Shown: positions 14,711 through 20,934 of the stretch, piece after piece
Position numbering within the stretch: the first letter of the stretch is position 1
How the letters are laid out: each line of letters opens with the position of its first letter
Source: a virus
Direction: 5' to 3' (one strand)
Virus record (IMG/VR): IMGVR_UViG_3300027659_000239
Location: 1 to 21,672 of that record
DNA: 21,672 nucleotides
Position numbers and translations under genes: made by a program
The notes under the pieces: model-generated
Seen by the model: only the letters and a program-made list of their open reading frames with translations
What the model was told of the DNA's origin: nothing
Database searches by the model: none

Positions 14711-15718
14711 CTAAGAGGTGGTCTTAAGACTTGTGTACGAAGGATAACCATAGTATGCAGTTACTGTAACACCGGCACCTGAAGCAGGTGTGGTAATGGT
14801 AGTGCCAGCAGCTGAAGTGTATGTAAACGACGTTGTAGTGGGAACTGTGAGAATATAAGCACTCTCGTTGTTTCCTGAAGGTGTGGTAATACCACTCAAG
14901 GAAATAGCCATACCCACAGATAATCCATGAGCAGCAGCAAAGTTAGCTGTTTTAGTAGTAGTACCAGTAATTGAAGTAGTTGTTCTAGTTAGAGTTGCGC
15001 CAGATGCTCCAGTGTTTCCAATAGCTCCAGTGGCTCCAGTTGCGCCTTTTAAGTTTCCTCTAGAAGTCCAAGTGGTTGAACCAGTTTTTTCATAATAATC
15101 GCCATTTGTATTATTTACATAATAATTACCAACAGACCCAGTACCGCTAGATGGAGCGCCTGATCCATTAAGCCAAACTGCATCTCCCTTTGGCCCACTA
15201 CCTATTTTAGACGCTCTAACTTCAATACCAGTTATTGTTCCATTACCTTGAGAGTTTAGATAAAAAAACGTTAAAACATCGCCAGCGGTTAAATAGAATA
15301 ACCCTGCAACGTTTTGATAAGTAGAAACAGTTGCCACTGAAGCATTTTTGTACCAAGATCGCTCAAGGGTTCCGTTCTTTTTCATTGTTAATATTCTATA
15401 TCCCGAACCTGAAGCGGTTGGGTTCCATATAGCTTTTAAAGTAATTAGATAAGACCCAGTAGATGCTACGGTCAAAGAACCAGTTCCAGTCCAAACTAAT
15501 TCGTTAGTACTATTAGTTAGCGTGATGCCCTGTTCTGTTGCAGCAGATACTGTAACTGTAGAGGCAGTCCAAACGTTTTTATAGTCGCTGATAGAACCAG
15601 CAGGACCCGCAATTCCTTGGTTTCCTTGAACTCCTTGTGGCCCTTGGCTACCTTGAACTCCTGCTGGACCTGCTGGTCCTAATCCAGTTAAAGATCTAGA
15701 TCTAATAATTATCGCCAT
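14711..15718 (-). CDS. Collagen-like tail fiber protein
   Basis: The 335-residue protein begins with a Gly-X-Y tract at about 12-42 (GLGPAGPAGVQGSQGPQGVQ), which predicts a collagen-type trimer. A jelly-roll-like domain follows (YKNVWTASTVTVSAATEQG onward, with FYLNSQGNGTITGIEV). Next comes a second Gly-rich hinge containing NGDYYEKTGSTTWTSRGNLK, which is shared with the 1013-residue fiber at 3163-6204. A further short Gly-X-Y tract (GATGATGAIGNTGASGA) and a final Thr-rich module (TTKTANFAAAHGLSVGMAIS) close the chain. The ribosome site is AAGGAT. Modular exchange between the two fiber clusters is evident in the DNA as well as in the protein. Confidence 0.85.
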   Translation of the reverse strand: MAIIIRSRSLTGLGPAGPAGVQGSQGPQGVQGNQGIAGPAGSISDYKNVWTASTVTVSAATEQGITLTNSTNELVWTGTGSLTVASTGSYLITLKAIWNPTASGSGYRILTMKKNGTLERSWYKNASVATVSTYQNVAGLFYLTAGDVLTFFYLNSQGNGTITGIEVRASKIGSGPKGDAVWLNGSGAPSSGTGSVGNYYVNNTNGDYYEKTGSTTWTSRGNLKGATGATGAIGNTGASGATLTRTTTSITGTTTKTANFAAAHGLSVGMAISLSGITTPSGNNESAYILTVPTTTSFTYTSAAGTTITTPASGAGVTVTAYYGYPSYTSLKTTS

Positions 15719-15727
15719 AATTTATCC

Positions 15728-16462
15728 TTATTGATAAGCTGAGAAACCATATATTGTATTGTATGAAGCTCTTCCGAGAACTGATGCGCCAGTAGGTCCT
15801 GTTGCACCTTGACTACCCGCATCACCAGTTGGAAATGTTGGTAAACCTGGATCATCACCAGAAACTCCAGAAGCTCCCATAACCATCACACTAACGCTAC
15901 AATTTAAATTTTCAATTCCTATATAGGCATAAGTTGCATCTGTAAGAGTGGATGTTATTTCAAAAGTTGAGTCAACAGTTGGAGTGTAATGAAAATTAAC
16001 ATCAGCATGTGCTGCAACATCAGGTGCTAAATATTCTGCTGTTGAAGACCAGCTTTCATTGGTAGTTATATTGTTTATAGAATAATACTGGTCCCCATCA
16101 GAAAGACCTATAAAATAAGAATTAATGAAATATGTATATCCCTTTTTTAAGGTAAACTGAGTACTATTTTTATATATACCTAAAAAATCTATTTCTGCAC
16201 CAAGTTCTAGTGTTTTTACAGCTTCGGTTCCAATGTTTTGTCCAGTATTTGAAACTCTAAGCGTAGACATGGCTCCACTTGCCCAAGATGTAGGCAAATA
16301 ACCAGTAGAACCATCAGGTCCAACAACACCCGTGGTCCCAATGTCTCCACGTAATCCTTTTGGGCCAGTAGCGCCAGTTAATCCAGCTGATGTGGCTAAC
16401 CCTTCAAAAAATAGGATTGAACCACCATCATCTAAACGATATTTAACTTCTATGGAACTCAT
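15728..16462 (-). CDS. Collagen-like fiber protein
   Basis: The 244-residue protein has collagen-like Gly-X-Y stretches at both ends. The first, at about 28-55, is GLTGATGPKGLRGDIGTTGV; the second, at about 210-228, is GDAGSQGATGPTGASVLG. Between them lies a compact beta domain of about 140 residues (LELGAEIDFLGIYKNSTQF, YFINSYFIGLSDGDQYYSIN). It overlaps the upstream small protein by ATGA and precedes the second collagen-like fiber gene by nine bases. The two Gly-X-Y ends could let trimers join end to end, an inference from layout. No receptor specificity can be read from the sequence. Confidence 0.8.
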   Translation of the reverse strand: MSSIEVKYRLDDGGSILFFEGLATSAGLTGATGPKGLRGDIGTTGVVGPDGSTGYLPTSWASGAMSTLRVSNTGQNIGTEAVKTLELGAEIDFLGIYKNSTQFTLKKGYTYFINSYFIGLSDGDQYYSINNITTNESWSSTAEYLAPDVAAHADVNFHYTPTVDSTFEITSTLTDATYAYIGIENLNCSVSVMVMGASGVSGDDPGLPTFPTGDAGSQGATGPTGASVLGRASYNTIYGFSAYQ

Positions 16463-16863
16463 GGTACAACCGTTACGCTATCATTTACTATAAATTTACC
16501 TTGAATAACTTTAGTTATTTTAACGCTATTTACTGTTCCATTTGAGTTTAGATAATTGTACGATACAAACAAATCGTATACATAACTACCAGCAGTTAAA
16601 GCCAAAGTTTGGGCTGCTGTTAAAGTTATTTGTATAAAACCAGTAGTTCCGCTAACTTGAATACCTGTATCAATCCAAGTAGATAATACACCTGTCGTTT
16701 TTAATTTTAGAGTTGTCGTACCGCTACCAATGGAAGGTTTCACCATCATGTAGGCAGGATTAACCACAGGAAATGGATTGTCGCTAGAATCTAACCAATA
16801 AAACTGGGAGACATAATCTTCGCCTTTTTGTATTGTTAGATCTATATTAGCTGGGACGCTCAT
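16459..16863 (-). CDS. Small beta-sandwich tail protein at head of fiber cluster
   Basis: The 134-residue protein starts PANIDLTIQKGEDYVSQFYW, a pattern I associate with N-terminal beta-sandwich domains of phage baseplate or fiber-adaptor proteins. The rest alternates short strands with polar turns (GTTTLKLKTTGVLSTWIDTG, then GSYVYDLFVSYNYLNSNG). AGGAG lies five bases before the ATG. It is the first gene after a strong hairpin and leads the right-hand fiber cluster, just as the 112-residue protein at 6201-6539 leads the left-hand one. A shared adaptor role is therefore plausible but unproven. Confidence 0.7.
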   Translation of the reverse strand: MSVPANIDLTIQKGEDYVSQFYWLDSSDNPFPVVNPAYMMVKPSIGSGTTTLKLKTTGVLSTWIDTGIQVSGTTGFIQITLTAAQTLALTAGSYVYDLFVSYNYLNSNGTVNSVKITKVIQGKFIVNDSVTVVP

Positions 16864-16879
16864 CTAAACTCCTGTCTTG

Positions 16880-16917
16880 GGACCAGGGGACTTATGCCCA
16901 CCTAGGTCCCCTGGTCT
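16880..16917. other. Strong inverted repeat between terminase-like gene and fiber cluster
   Basis: GACCAGGGGAC at 16881-16891 is exactly complemented by GTCCCCTGGTC at 16906-16916. The stem can extend inward by T-G, T-A and A-T pairs, leaving a loop of about eight bases. It is very GC-rich in an AT-rich genome. In the direction of transcription there is no T tract after the stem; instead the ribosome site of the next gene follows about 10 bases later. It may therefore be an RNA processing or stability hairpin, a weak terminator, or a protein-binding site rather than a standard intrinsic terminator. Confidence 0.75.
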
Positions 16918-16938
16918 CTATTATTATCTCTTATATGT

Positions 16939-17370
16939 CTACGCTTCTAATTCTTCTGTAGCAACCTGTTTTAAAGATTTAACGTACTCTTCAGTGTCTC
17001 CCATTACTATCAATGTTCGCATTCCATCATTGGTATTTGTGGGCACATCAAGTTGTAATAGCTTGGCTCTGTGTCCCATTATTTTTAATACAGTGTCCAC
17101 TGCTCTTAAATCACCAGCCATTGCTTGGTCCCACGCTATGACATTTAACGAATCTAATCTATCTAACTCAAGTTGTAATGCTTCTCTACGCCACTCTTCG
17201 CTTTGTGATAACGCTGAACGTTGTAGATAAGTATTTACTGCAGTCATCGCACTATCAGCAGAAGAATATCCATTGTCTTCTGCTATTTGTTCCCATGAGG
17301 CTCCAGATTGCCTTTGTTTGTAAGCATGGTAAGCATTTGATCCTTCTGGAATAACTTCTATTTCTTTCAT
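16939..17370 (-). CDS. Probable terminase small subunit
   Basis: The 143-residue protein has an N-terminal helix-turn-helix-like region: YHAYKQRQSGASWEQIAEDN followed by GYSSADSAMTAV. A central helical block follows: RREALQLELDRLDSLNVIAW, DQAMAGDLRAVDTVLKIMGH, then RAKLLQLDVP. Small terminase subunits of actinophages show this same order: a DNA-binding domain, then a RLD-x-L...GD-x-(R/K)-A-V-D-x-V-L-x-I-M-x-x-R-A-K-L-L-x-L-D pattern. The role would be to recognise the packaging site on concatemeric DNA and hand it to the large subunit. The large subunit is not encoded in this window, which is unusual but known in larger phages. The start overlaps the WhiB stop in ATGA. A generic DNA-binding protein remains possible. 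Confidence 0.65.
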   Translation of the reverse strand: MKEIEVIPEGSNAYHAYKQRQSGASWEQIAEDNGYSSADSAMTAVNTYLQRSALSQSEEWRREALQLELDRLDSLNVIAWDQAMAGDLRAVDTVLKIMGHRAKLLQLDVPTNTNDGMRTLIVMGDTEEYVKSLKQVATEELEA

Positions 17371-17888
17371 TTTGCACCGTACTTATAAGATAATCCGTGT
17401 ATGTAGTCTTCTGCTATTTTTTCTGGCTTAGTTCCATTATCTATGAAGTTAAAAAGATTCATTCTTTCATTCGCAGTTATTCCTCCCCAAATTCCATACT
17501 CTTCTCTGAAATTCAAAGAGGCCACTATACAATCTTTTCTTACTACGCACAGCCTGCATATTTCTTTTGCTAGTCTTATTCGAGATGGAGTCATGGATGG
17601 ATTTTCAGGAGTGCCATCCCCACCAAAAAATATATCATCATTCATATCTAAACAGGAAGCATTTATGTGCCAGCTAGGAAATAAACTAGCAAAAATATTA
17701 TGCCGTACTTCTTCTGTCTCTTCTATTTCAGGATCTTCAATATCTGACCAAGACCATATGTGATCGTCTACATTAACCCAACTCTGCTCATTATAAACAA
17801 ACCAAACATTATCGGCTATATGCTCTTCATATATTGGTTTATTCTTATCAGGATATGAGTTTCCCGTATAAGGCGATACATGTGGCAT
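17367..17888 (-). CDS. WhiB-family iron-sulfur transcription regulator with long N-terminal extension
   Basis: The 173-residue protein has the four WhiB Cys: C79 in INASCLDMNDDIFF, and C111, C114 and C120 in CRLCVVRKDC. The family turn GIWGG at 132-136 is followed by ITANER. These Cys hold a 4Fe-4S cluster, and WhiB proteins act with the host sigma factor to change promoter use. Phage-encoded members can redirect host transcription or affect superinfection. The first 75 residues are unusual: Trp/Asp/Glu-rich (VNVDDHIWSWSDIEDPEIEE) and not part of the standard domain. AGGATC lies eight bases before the ATG, and the start lies 41 bases inside the resolvase gene. WhiB proteins are known only from actinobacteria and their phages, so this gene is the main host clue. 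Confidence 0.9.
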   Translation of the reverse strand: MPHVSPYTGNSYPDKNKPIYEEHIADNVWFVYNEQSWVNVDDHIWSWSDIEDPEIEETEEVRHNIFASLFPSWHINASCLDMNDDIFFGGDGTPENPSMTPSRIRLAKEICRLCVVRKDCIVASLNFREEYGIWGGITANERMNLFNFIDNGTKPEKIAEDYIHGLSYKYGAK

Positions 17889-18297
17889 CTATATGATCCT
17901 GTCTTTGGCATTTATTATAAAAGTCAGGATAGTACTTTTCTAACCAATTAGCAACCTCTTCTTTAGAGGCATTTCCTTTCCCAACTATTTCTTTCTTCCA
18001 ACTAGCCACAGCTACTGTGACAGCAGTATGCGGAGTACAACTTGTTAGAAGTACTCCGCACACCTGAGACATAGATATTAGAACTTGTAAGTTTCTAGGA
18101 CCCGCTAATACTGGGGATTCTATTACTACAATATCTATATTAGATAAAAACTGTTCTACTTTAGACCTTATATATATAAGCTCGTCTTGCCGACTATCTA
18201 ATTTATCTGTAGAAATAGTGTGTACTGTTAGATCTTTGTCATTAATTATTGCAATATGAGCAGATCTAACACCGTAGTCTATTCCTACGTATTTCAT
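17848..18297 (-). CDS. RuvC-like Holliday junction resolvase
   Basis: I chose the ATG at 18297, which shares TAATG with the upstream stop; an earlier ATG at 18354 would add 19 residues before the first catalytic strand. The product is 149 residues, close to the size of phage RuvC-like enzymes. Catalytic acids of the RNase H-like fold are visible: D7 in YVGIDYGVRS, E60 in IVVIESP, and D134 and D137 in QDHIDATCIALYG. The enzyme would resolve branched DNA before packaging. It lies just upstream of the WhiB and terminase-like genes. The match is by motifs and spacing, so the exact subfamily is open. Confidence 0.85.
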   Translation of the reverse strand: MKYVGIDYGVRSAHIAIINDKDLTVHTISTDKLDSRQDELIYIRSKVEQFLSNIDIVVIESPVLAGPRNLQVLISMSQVCGVLLTSCTPHTAVTVAVASWKKEIVGKGNASKEEVANWLEKYYPDFYNKCQRQDHIDATCIALYGKLIS

Positions 18298-18626
18298 TAC
18301 TGAGTTAGTACTGCGTAAGTTAAACCAGTAGTAGTCGGGGTGCTGACGGTGCAAAGACCAGTAGTTGGTGAAGCATTGTTAGCAGGAGTCAAGTAAAAAG
18401 CTCTAGTCGTGCTGTTAACTGCTGTGTAAGTTAGGTCTGGTACAGCAGCACCCCATTCAGTGGTATCTGGGAAACAAGAAACAGTGATTACTTGGCCCGC
18501 TCCAGTTGCAGTCGTAACGAGCAAAATAACATTGCCAGACAAATCAATAGTGTCCGAGGCAGAGGCAGCAGTAAAAGTAACAACTGCTCCAGCCTTTGTA
18601 AGTGCTTGCTTGGTCAAAAGTGCCAT
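18297..18626 (-). CDS. Possible virion decoration-type protein
   Basis: The 109-residue protein begins MALLTKQALTKAGAVVTFTA and continues SASDTIDLSGNVILLVTTAT. It is Thr/Ala/Val-rich and beta-stranded, with two Cys. This start and composition resemble short phage head-decoration or tail-tube-like proteins that begin M-A-x-L-T-x-Q-x-x-T...G, which is a recollection of family appearance, not a search result. AAGGA lies about five bases before the ATG, in a 52-base gap that contains a 10-base palindrome. It sits between unknown genes and the resolvase, away from other structural genes. A separate transcript and high expression would suit a capsid surface protein, but I cannot confirm that. Confidence 0.5.
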   Translation of the reverse strand: MALLTKQALTKAGAVVTFTAASASDTIDLSGNVILLVTTATGAGQVITVSCFPDTTEWGAAVPDLTYTAVNSTTRAFYLTPANNASPTTGLCTVSTPTTTGLTYAVLTQ

Positions 18627-18646
18627 ATTAATTCCTTAAAATAGTA

Positions 18647-18656
18647 GTAGCGCTAC
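18647..18656. promoter_or_regulatory. Perfect 10-base palindrome in the leader of the decoration-type gene
   Basis: GTAGCGCTAC is its own reverse complement and lies in a 52-base gap about 20 bases upstream of the ATG at 18626. On the minus strand, a TAATGT (TANNNT type) stands just before it, with TAGACA about 15 bases further upstream, a spacing shorter than usual. The set might be a promoter with an operator, but one palindrome of this size can occur by chance. Confidence 0.3.
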
Positions 18657-18678
18657 ATTATTAGTATATTTCAGTTGT

Positions 18679-18882
18679 CTACATATCTTCTTTGTATCCA
18701 ACACCGAAAAAACTTTCGGATATATCAGTAAAAGACTCTTGGGATTGCTGCGTGCTTAGCTCTCCCCATTCAGTTTCAATGGAATCAATCATAGTAAGCA
18801 TCCTGAAAGCATCGAATATGGCATCAATTTGATCCTCTGAAAGCTTTACCGTATATATTTTTGGGTGATCAACTTCCTTCAT
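18679..18882 (-). CDS. Hypothetical small acidic protein
   Basis: The 67-residue protein is acidic and largely helical: VKLSEDQIDAIFDAFRMLTM, then IDSIETEWGELS. It has no Cys or membrane segment. An adjacent GTG at 18885 is an equally possible start that adds one residue; GGAAG lies six bases before the GTG and nine before the ATG. It overlaps the preceding gene by about 14 bases, so its translation is likely coupled. I do not recognise a family, and its location among replication genes does not define a role. Confidence 0.65.
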   Translation of the reverse strand: MKEVDHPKIYTVKLSEDQIDAIFDAFRMLTMIDSIETEWGELSTQQSQESFTDISESFFGVGYKEDM

Positions 18883-19243
18883 CACTGCTTTCTTCCGTAT
18901 CAGTAGTCATTTGTCCAGCTTCAGCAACAATTGAATCTGGATTAAGGGTTTCAGTACTAACCCATAATAGCATCCTAGATTTAGAGTCTTCTCTAATAGC
19001 ATGGATTTGAGTAGGTATACTCATCATTTCTTCATCAGAAATAATAGCTTTTCCACCAGCATATTTCCAAGCCAATGTAGCTAAACAACGTTGCATACCA
19101 GCTAATTCCTGTTTTAGGAAATCAATTTCAGTAGCTTGGCTCATAATTCTTTGCATCTCTGGATTACTAGCCAACATTTGAGCCTGAGTTGGATTTGAAT
19201 TGATATTCAAATTTCCACTACCTGGCAAAATAATACCGCTCAT
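18869..19243 (-). CDS. Hypothetical protein with helical middle and acidic tail
   Basis: The 124-residue protein starts with a Gly/Asn-rich segment (MSGIILPGSGNLNINSNPTQ). Residues about 25-67 form a Met/Gln-rich helical region (MLASNPEMQRIMSQATEID, FLKQELAGMQRCLATLAWKY). It ends in an acidic Ser/Asp/Glu tail (DTEESSDEGS). The ribosome site is weak (TTGGAA). It follows the preceding gene by about 36 bases. No catalytic motif or membrane segment is visible. The layout of a helical body and acidic tail could suit a DNA-mimic or protein-binding factor, but that is only a thought, not a call. Confidence 0.65.
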   Translation of the reverse strand: MSGIILPGSGNLNINSNPTQAQMLASNPEMQRIMSQATEIDFLKQELAGMQRCLATLAWKYAGGKAIISDEEMMSIPTQIHAIREDSKSRMLLWVSTETLNPDSIVAEAGQMTTDTEESSDEGS

Positions 19244-19279
19244 TTTAATATTCCAAATCTAGCTCAAGCTGCTCATCCA

Positions 19280-19684
19280 TTAAGATTCCAGCTTTTGCTG
19301 TTGTAGTAGTGTTTCTTGAGTAAGCCTGCGACTACCCAATTCTGCGCATTTTTTAGTTAGTTCTAGAAAAGCTCTTAGCTCTCCAGTTCTAAATTTGTAA
19401 TAAGGAGAGCTTTTTAGAATTGAGCTACTACGCTCTCCTCTGTGTATGATCATGTCTATTTCTTGACCGCGTGCGTGATAAGCAGTAGCAACTTCCATCA
19501 TAGACAAATAAGGACTAGATATTGGAGAAGGTTCTCTCCCCAATAAAATATCAACATATCCATCTATCTCATGTTCTAACTCTTCTAAAGAAGGAAGCCC
19601 ATACTCTGTTTGTACTTCAGTTAAAGTCTTACTGAACTGAATATCTTTTTGAGTTGATTTTCTAATACTGACTGCAGGACTCAT
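19280..19684 (-). CDS. Hypothetical helical protein
   Basis: The 134-residue protein is mostly helical and charged: SLEELEHEIDGYVDILLG, then SSPYLSMMEVATAYHARGQE and IDMIIHRGERSSSILKSS, then a C-terminal helix with ELRAFLELTKKCAELGSRR. The pattern YLSMMEVATAYHARGQEIDM resembles unnamed proteins that I associate with actinophage replication regions. It shares ATGA with the stop of the Cas4-like nuclease gene, so the two are probably translated together and may act together. I cannot name a biochemical activity. Confidence 0.7.
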   Translation of the reverse strand: MSPAVSIRKSTQKDIQFSKTLTEVQTEYGLPSLEELEHEIDGYVDILLGREPSPISSPYLSMMEVATAYHARGQEIDMIIHRGERSSSILKSSPYYKFRTGELRAFLELTKKCAELGSRRLTQETLLQQQKLES

Positions 19685-20439
19685 TTAGGCCACCCTTCGT
19701 AAGTAAAGCATACGTCTTTAAAATCGCAGTAATTGTAAGCCATGCCTTCTTTATTGATACATTTAGGCAATACAGGTGGCAATACTTCATTGTTTATGGA
19801 CTCAGCTAAACCTAGCAAAGTGTCAGTTATTTCTTTGATAATACTATCATTTCTATAAACTCTAAATTCGCGCCATTCTTGTGTGTTTTTGTCTTCATAA
19901 ATAGCTGAATACTTTTCTAGATCACCCATTAACATGTATGCGTGCATTTGATAAATGTGCTCTTCTTTTGGTCCATAGGCTAATACTTGTGAGTAGCCTC
20001 TAGAATTGATACTTTTAAATTCAAAGCCAGTATCGTCGTATAAAATACCGTCTGCAGTGCCTTCCAGCAATAATTCTGGAGCAGACATAGGTACTTCGGC
20101 AGCTTTTAACCAGCCCTCAGTTATTCCAGCCATTTGCCATTTCAAGTGCAAGAAGTTACCTGTGTGGAATATATTTGCTTGCTTTTCAGAAACTCTTTGC
20201 TCATATGGAATTTTTAGATATTTGAATATTCGCTTTCTATCACAACTTCCAGTATCTGATCCTCTAAAAGCTAGTCTTCTAGCTCTATTGCCACCAACTG
20301 AAGAGGACAATGCTTCCTCAGCAAATTTGATAGCTTCTTCGCTATAAATGGCGTTTGAATGGTTTTCCAACCAATCTGCGTGCCTCATAGTAACTGCTAG
20401 TTCTTCTTCAATTGTCTTGGCTAGCGTTGATAACTTCAT
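19681..20439 (-). CDS. Cas4/RecB-like PD-(D/E)XK nuclease with iron-sulfur cysteines
   Basis: The 252-residue protein shows the complete motif series of Cas4-type exonucleases. C66 lies in GSDTGSCDRKRIF, H98 in TGNFLHLKWQ, D130 in EGTADGIL, E140 and K142 in GFEFKSIN, and Q164 and Y168 in HIYQMHAYM. Three more Cys follow near the end, at C227, C238 and C244, in CINKEGMAYNYCDFKDVC. In the family, the acidic and Lys residues bind metal and cut DNA from an end, while the four Cys hold a 4Fe-4S cluster. No cas genes or repeats are near, so a role in phage recombination or replication, as with other phage Cas4-like proteins, is more likely than spacer capture. Its start and the upstream stop share the base at 20439, and its stop overlaps the next gene in ATGA. 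Confidence 0.85.
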   Translation of the reverse strand: MKLSTLAKTIEEELAVTMRHADWLENHSNAIYSEEAIKFAEEALSSSVGGNRARRLAFRGSDTGSCDRKRIFKYLKIPYEQRVSEKQANIFHTGNFLHLKWQMAGITEGWLKAAEVPMSAPELLLEGTADGILYDDTGFEFKSINSRGYSQVLAYGPKEEHIYQMHAYMLMGDLEKYSAIYEDKNTQEWREFRVYRNDSIIKEITDTLLGLAESINNEVLPPVLPKCINKEGMAYNYCDFKDVCFTYEGWPK

Positions 20440-20654
20440 TATAAACCCAATCCAGCTCTAATTATTGCTCTTAAACTGTTCTCTATTCCAAGAACAAAGT
20501 TTCTTGATTCGTTGTCGTCATCCATCTGATCTAACTCTAATGCAGTTTCTATAGAAGCTATAGCCATTCTGTCTAAAGCATCACAGACAAGCAGCAAAGT
20601 CTCTCTTACTGAATCATCTGGAGCAGAAATAATCGTATATCTAACTTTGTCCAT
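20439..20654 (-). CDS. Hypothetical small acidic helical protein
   Basis: The 71-residue protein appears to be almost all helix (VRETLLLVCDALDRMAIASI, then ETALELDQMDDDNESRNFVL) and is acidic. It lies between the HNH protein and the Cas4-like nuclease. Its start overlaps the upstream gene by 14 bases and its stop touches the nuclease start. That tight packing suggests a small partner of one of the two, but there is no motif to support a specific function. I do not recognise a family. Confidence 0.65.
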   Translation of the reverse strand: MDKVRYTIISAPDDSVRETLLLVCDALDRMAIASIETALELDQMDDDNESRNFVLGIENSLRAIIRAGLGL

Positions 20655-20934
20655 AATGCCTTCTCAGGTAGTGGTTAGTTCCTTGGTATACGACTTTTCC
20701 ATTTTCTTTAGTCACATATCCATCTATCAGAAGACCAGCTTCATATGCTTGTCCTCCATCGCTCCATGCGTGGTGTTCTCTGCATAGATTAATCTTGTGG
20801 TAGGTCTCACCAATCTCATCTAAAATTGCGCCACCACGAGCCCTAGTAAGCATGTGATGGGATTCAGTAGGTTGCTTCCAACATCTGCACCAAACTTCAT
20901 TAACCCACAGCATTGCTTCGCATCCATCACTCAT
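20641..20934 (-). CDS. HNH-type nuclease-like protein
   Basis: I chose the ATG at 20934 because GAAGGG lies about eight bases upstream and the overlap with the polymerase gene is then only eight bases; an ATG at 20976 would give a longer overlap without need. The 97-residue product has CEAMLWVNEVWCRCWK, then ESHHMLTRARGG and INLCREHHAWSDGG. The core HH...N...H pattern with paired Cys (WCRC and the later LCREHH) is that of a Zn-bound beta-beta-alpha HNH domain. Such proteins nick or cut DNA, and in phages they may be homing enzymes or help packaging or recombination. The small size, with no DNA-recognition repeats, favours a resident phage enzyme over a homing one. Confidence 0.75.
   Translation of the reverse strand: MSDGCEAMLWVNEVWCRCWKQPTESHHMLTRARGGAILDEIGETYHKINLCREHHAWSDGGQAYEAGLLIDGYVTKENGKVVYQGTNHYLRRHYGQS

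Noticed and set aside
19681-20439. Cas4-like protein as a sign of CRISPR
   Set aside because: No repeat-spacer array and no other cas gene is in the window. Cas4-like nucleases are common in phage replication modules.
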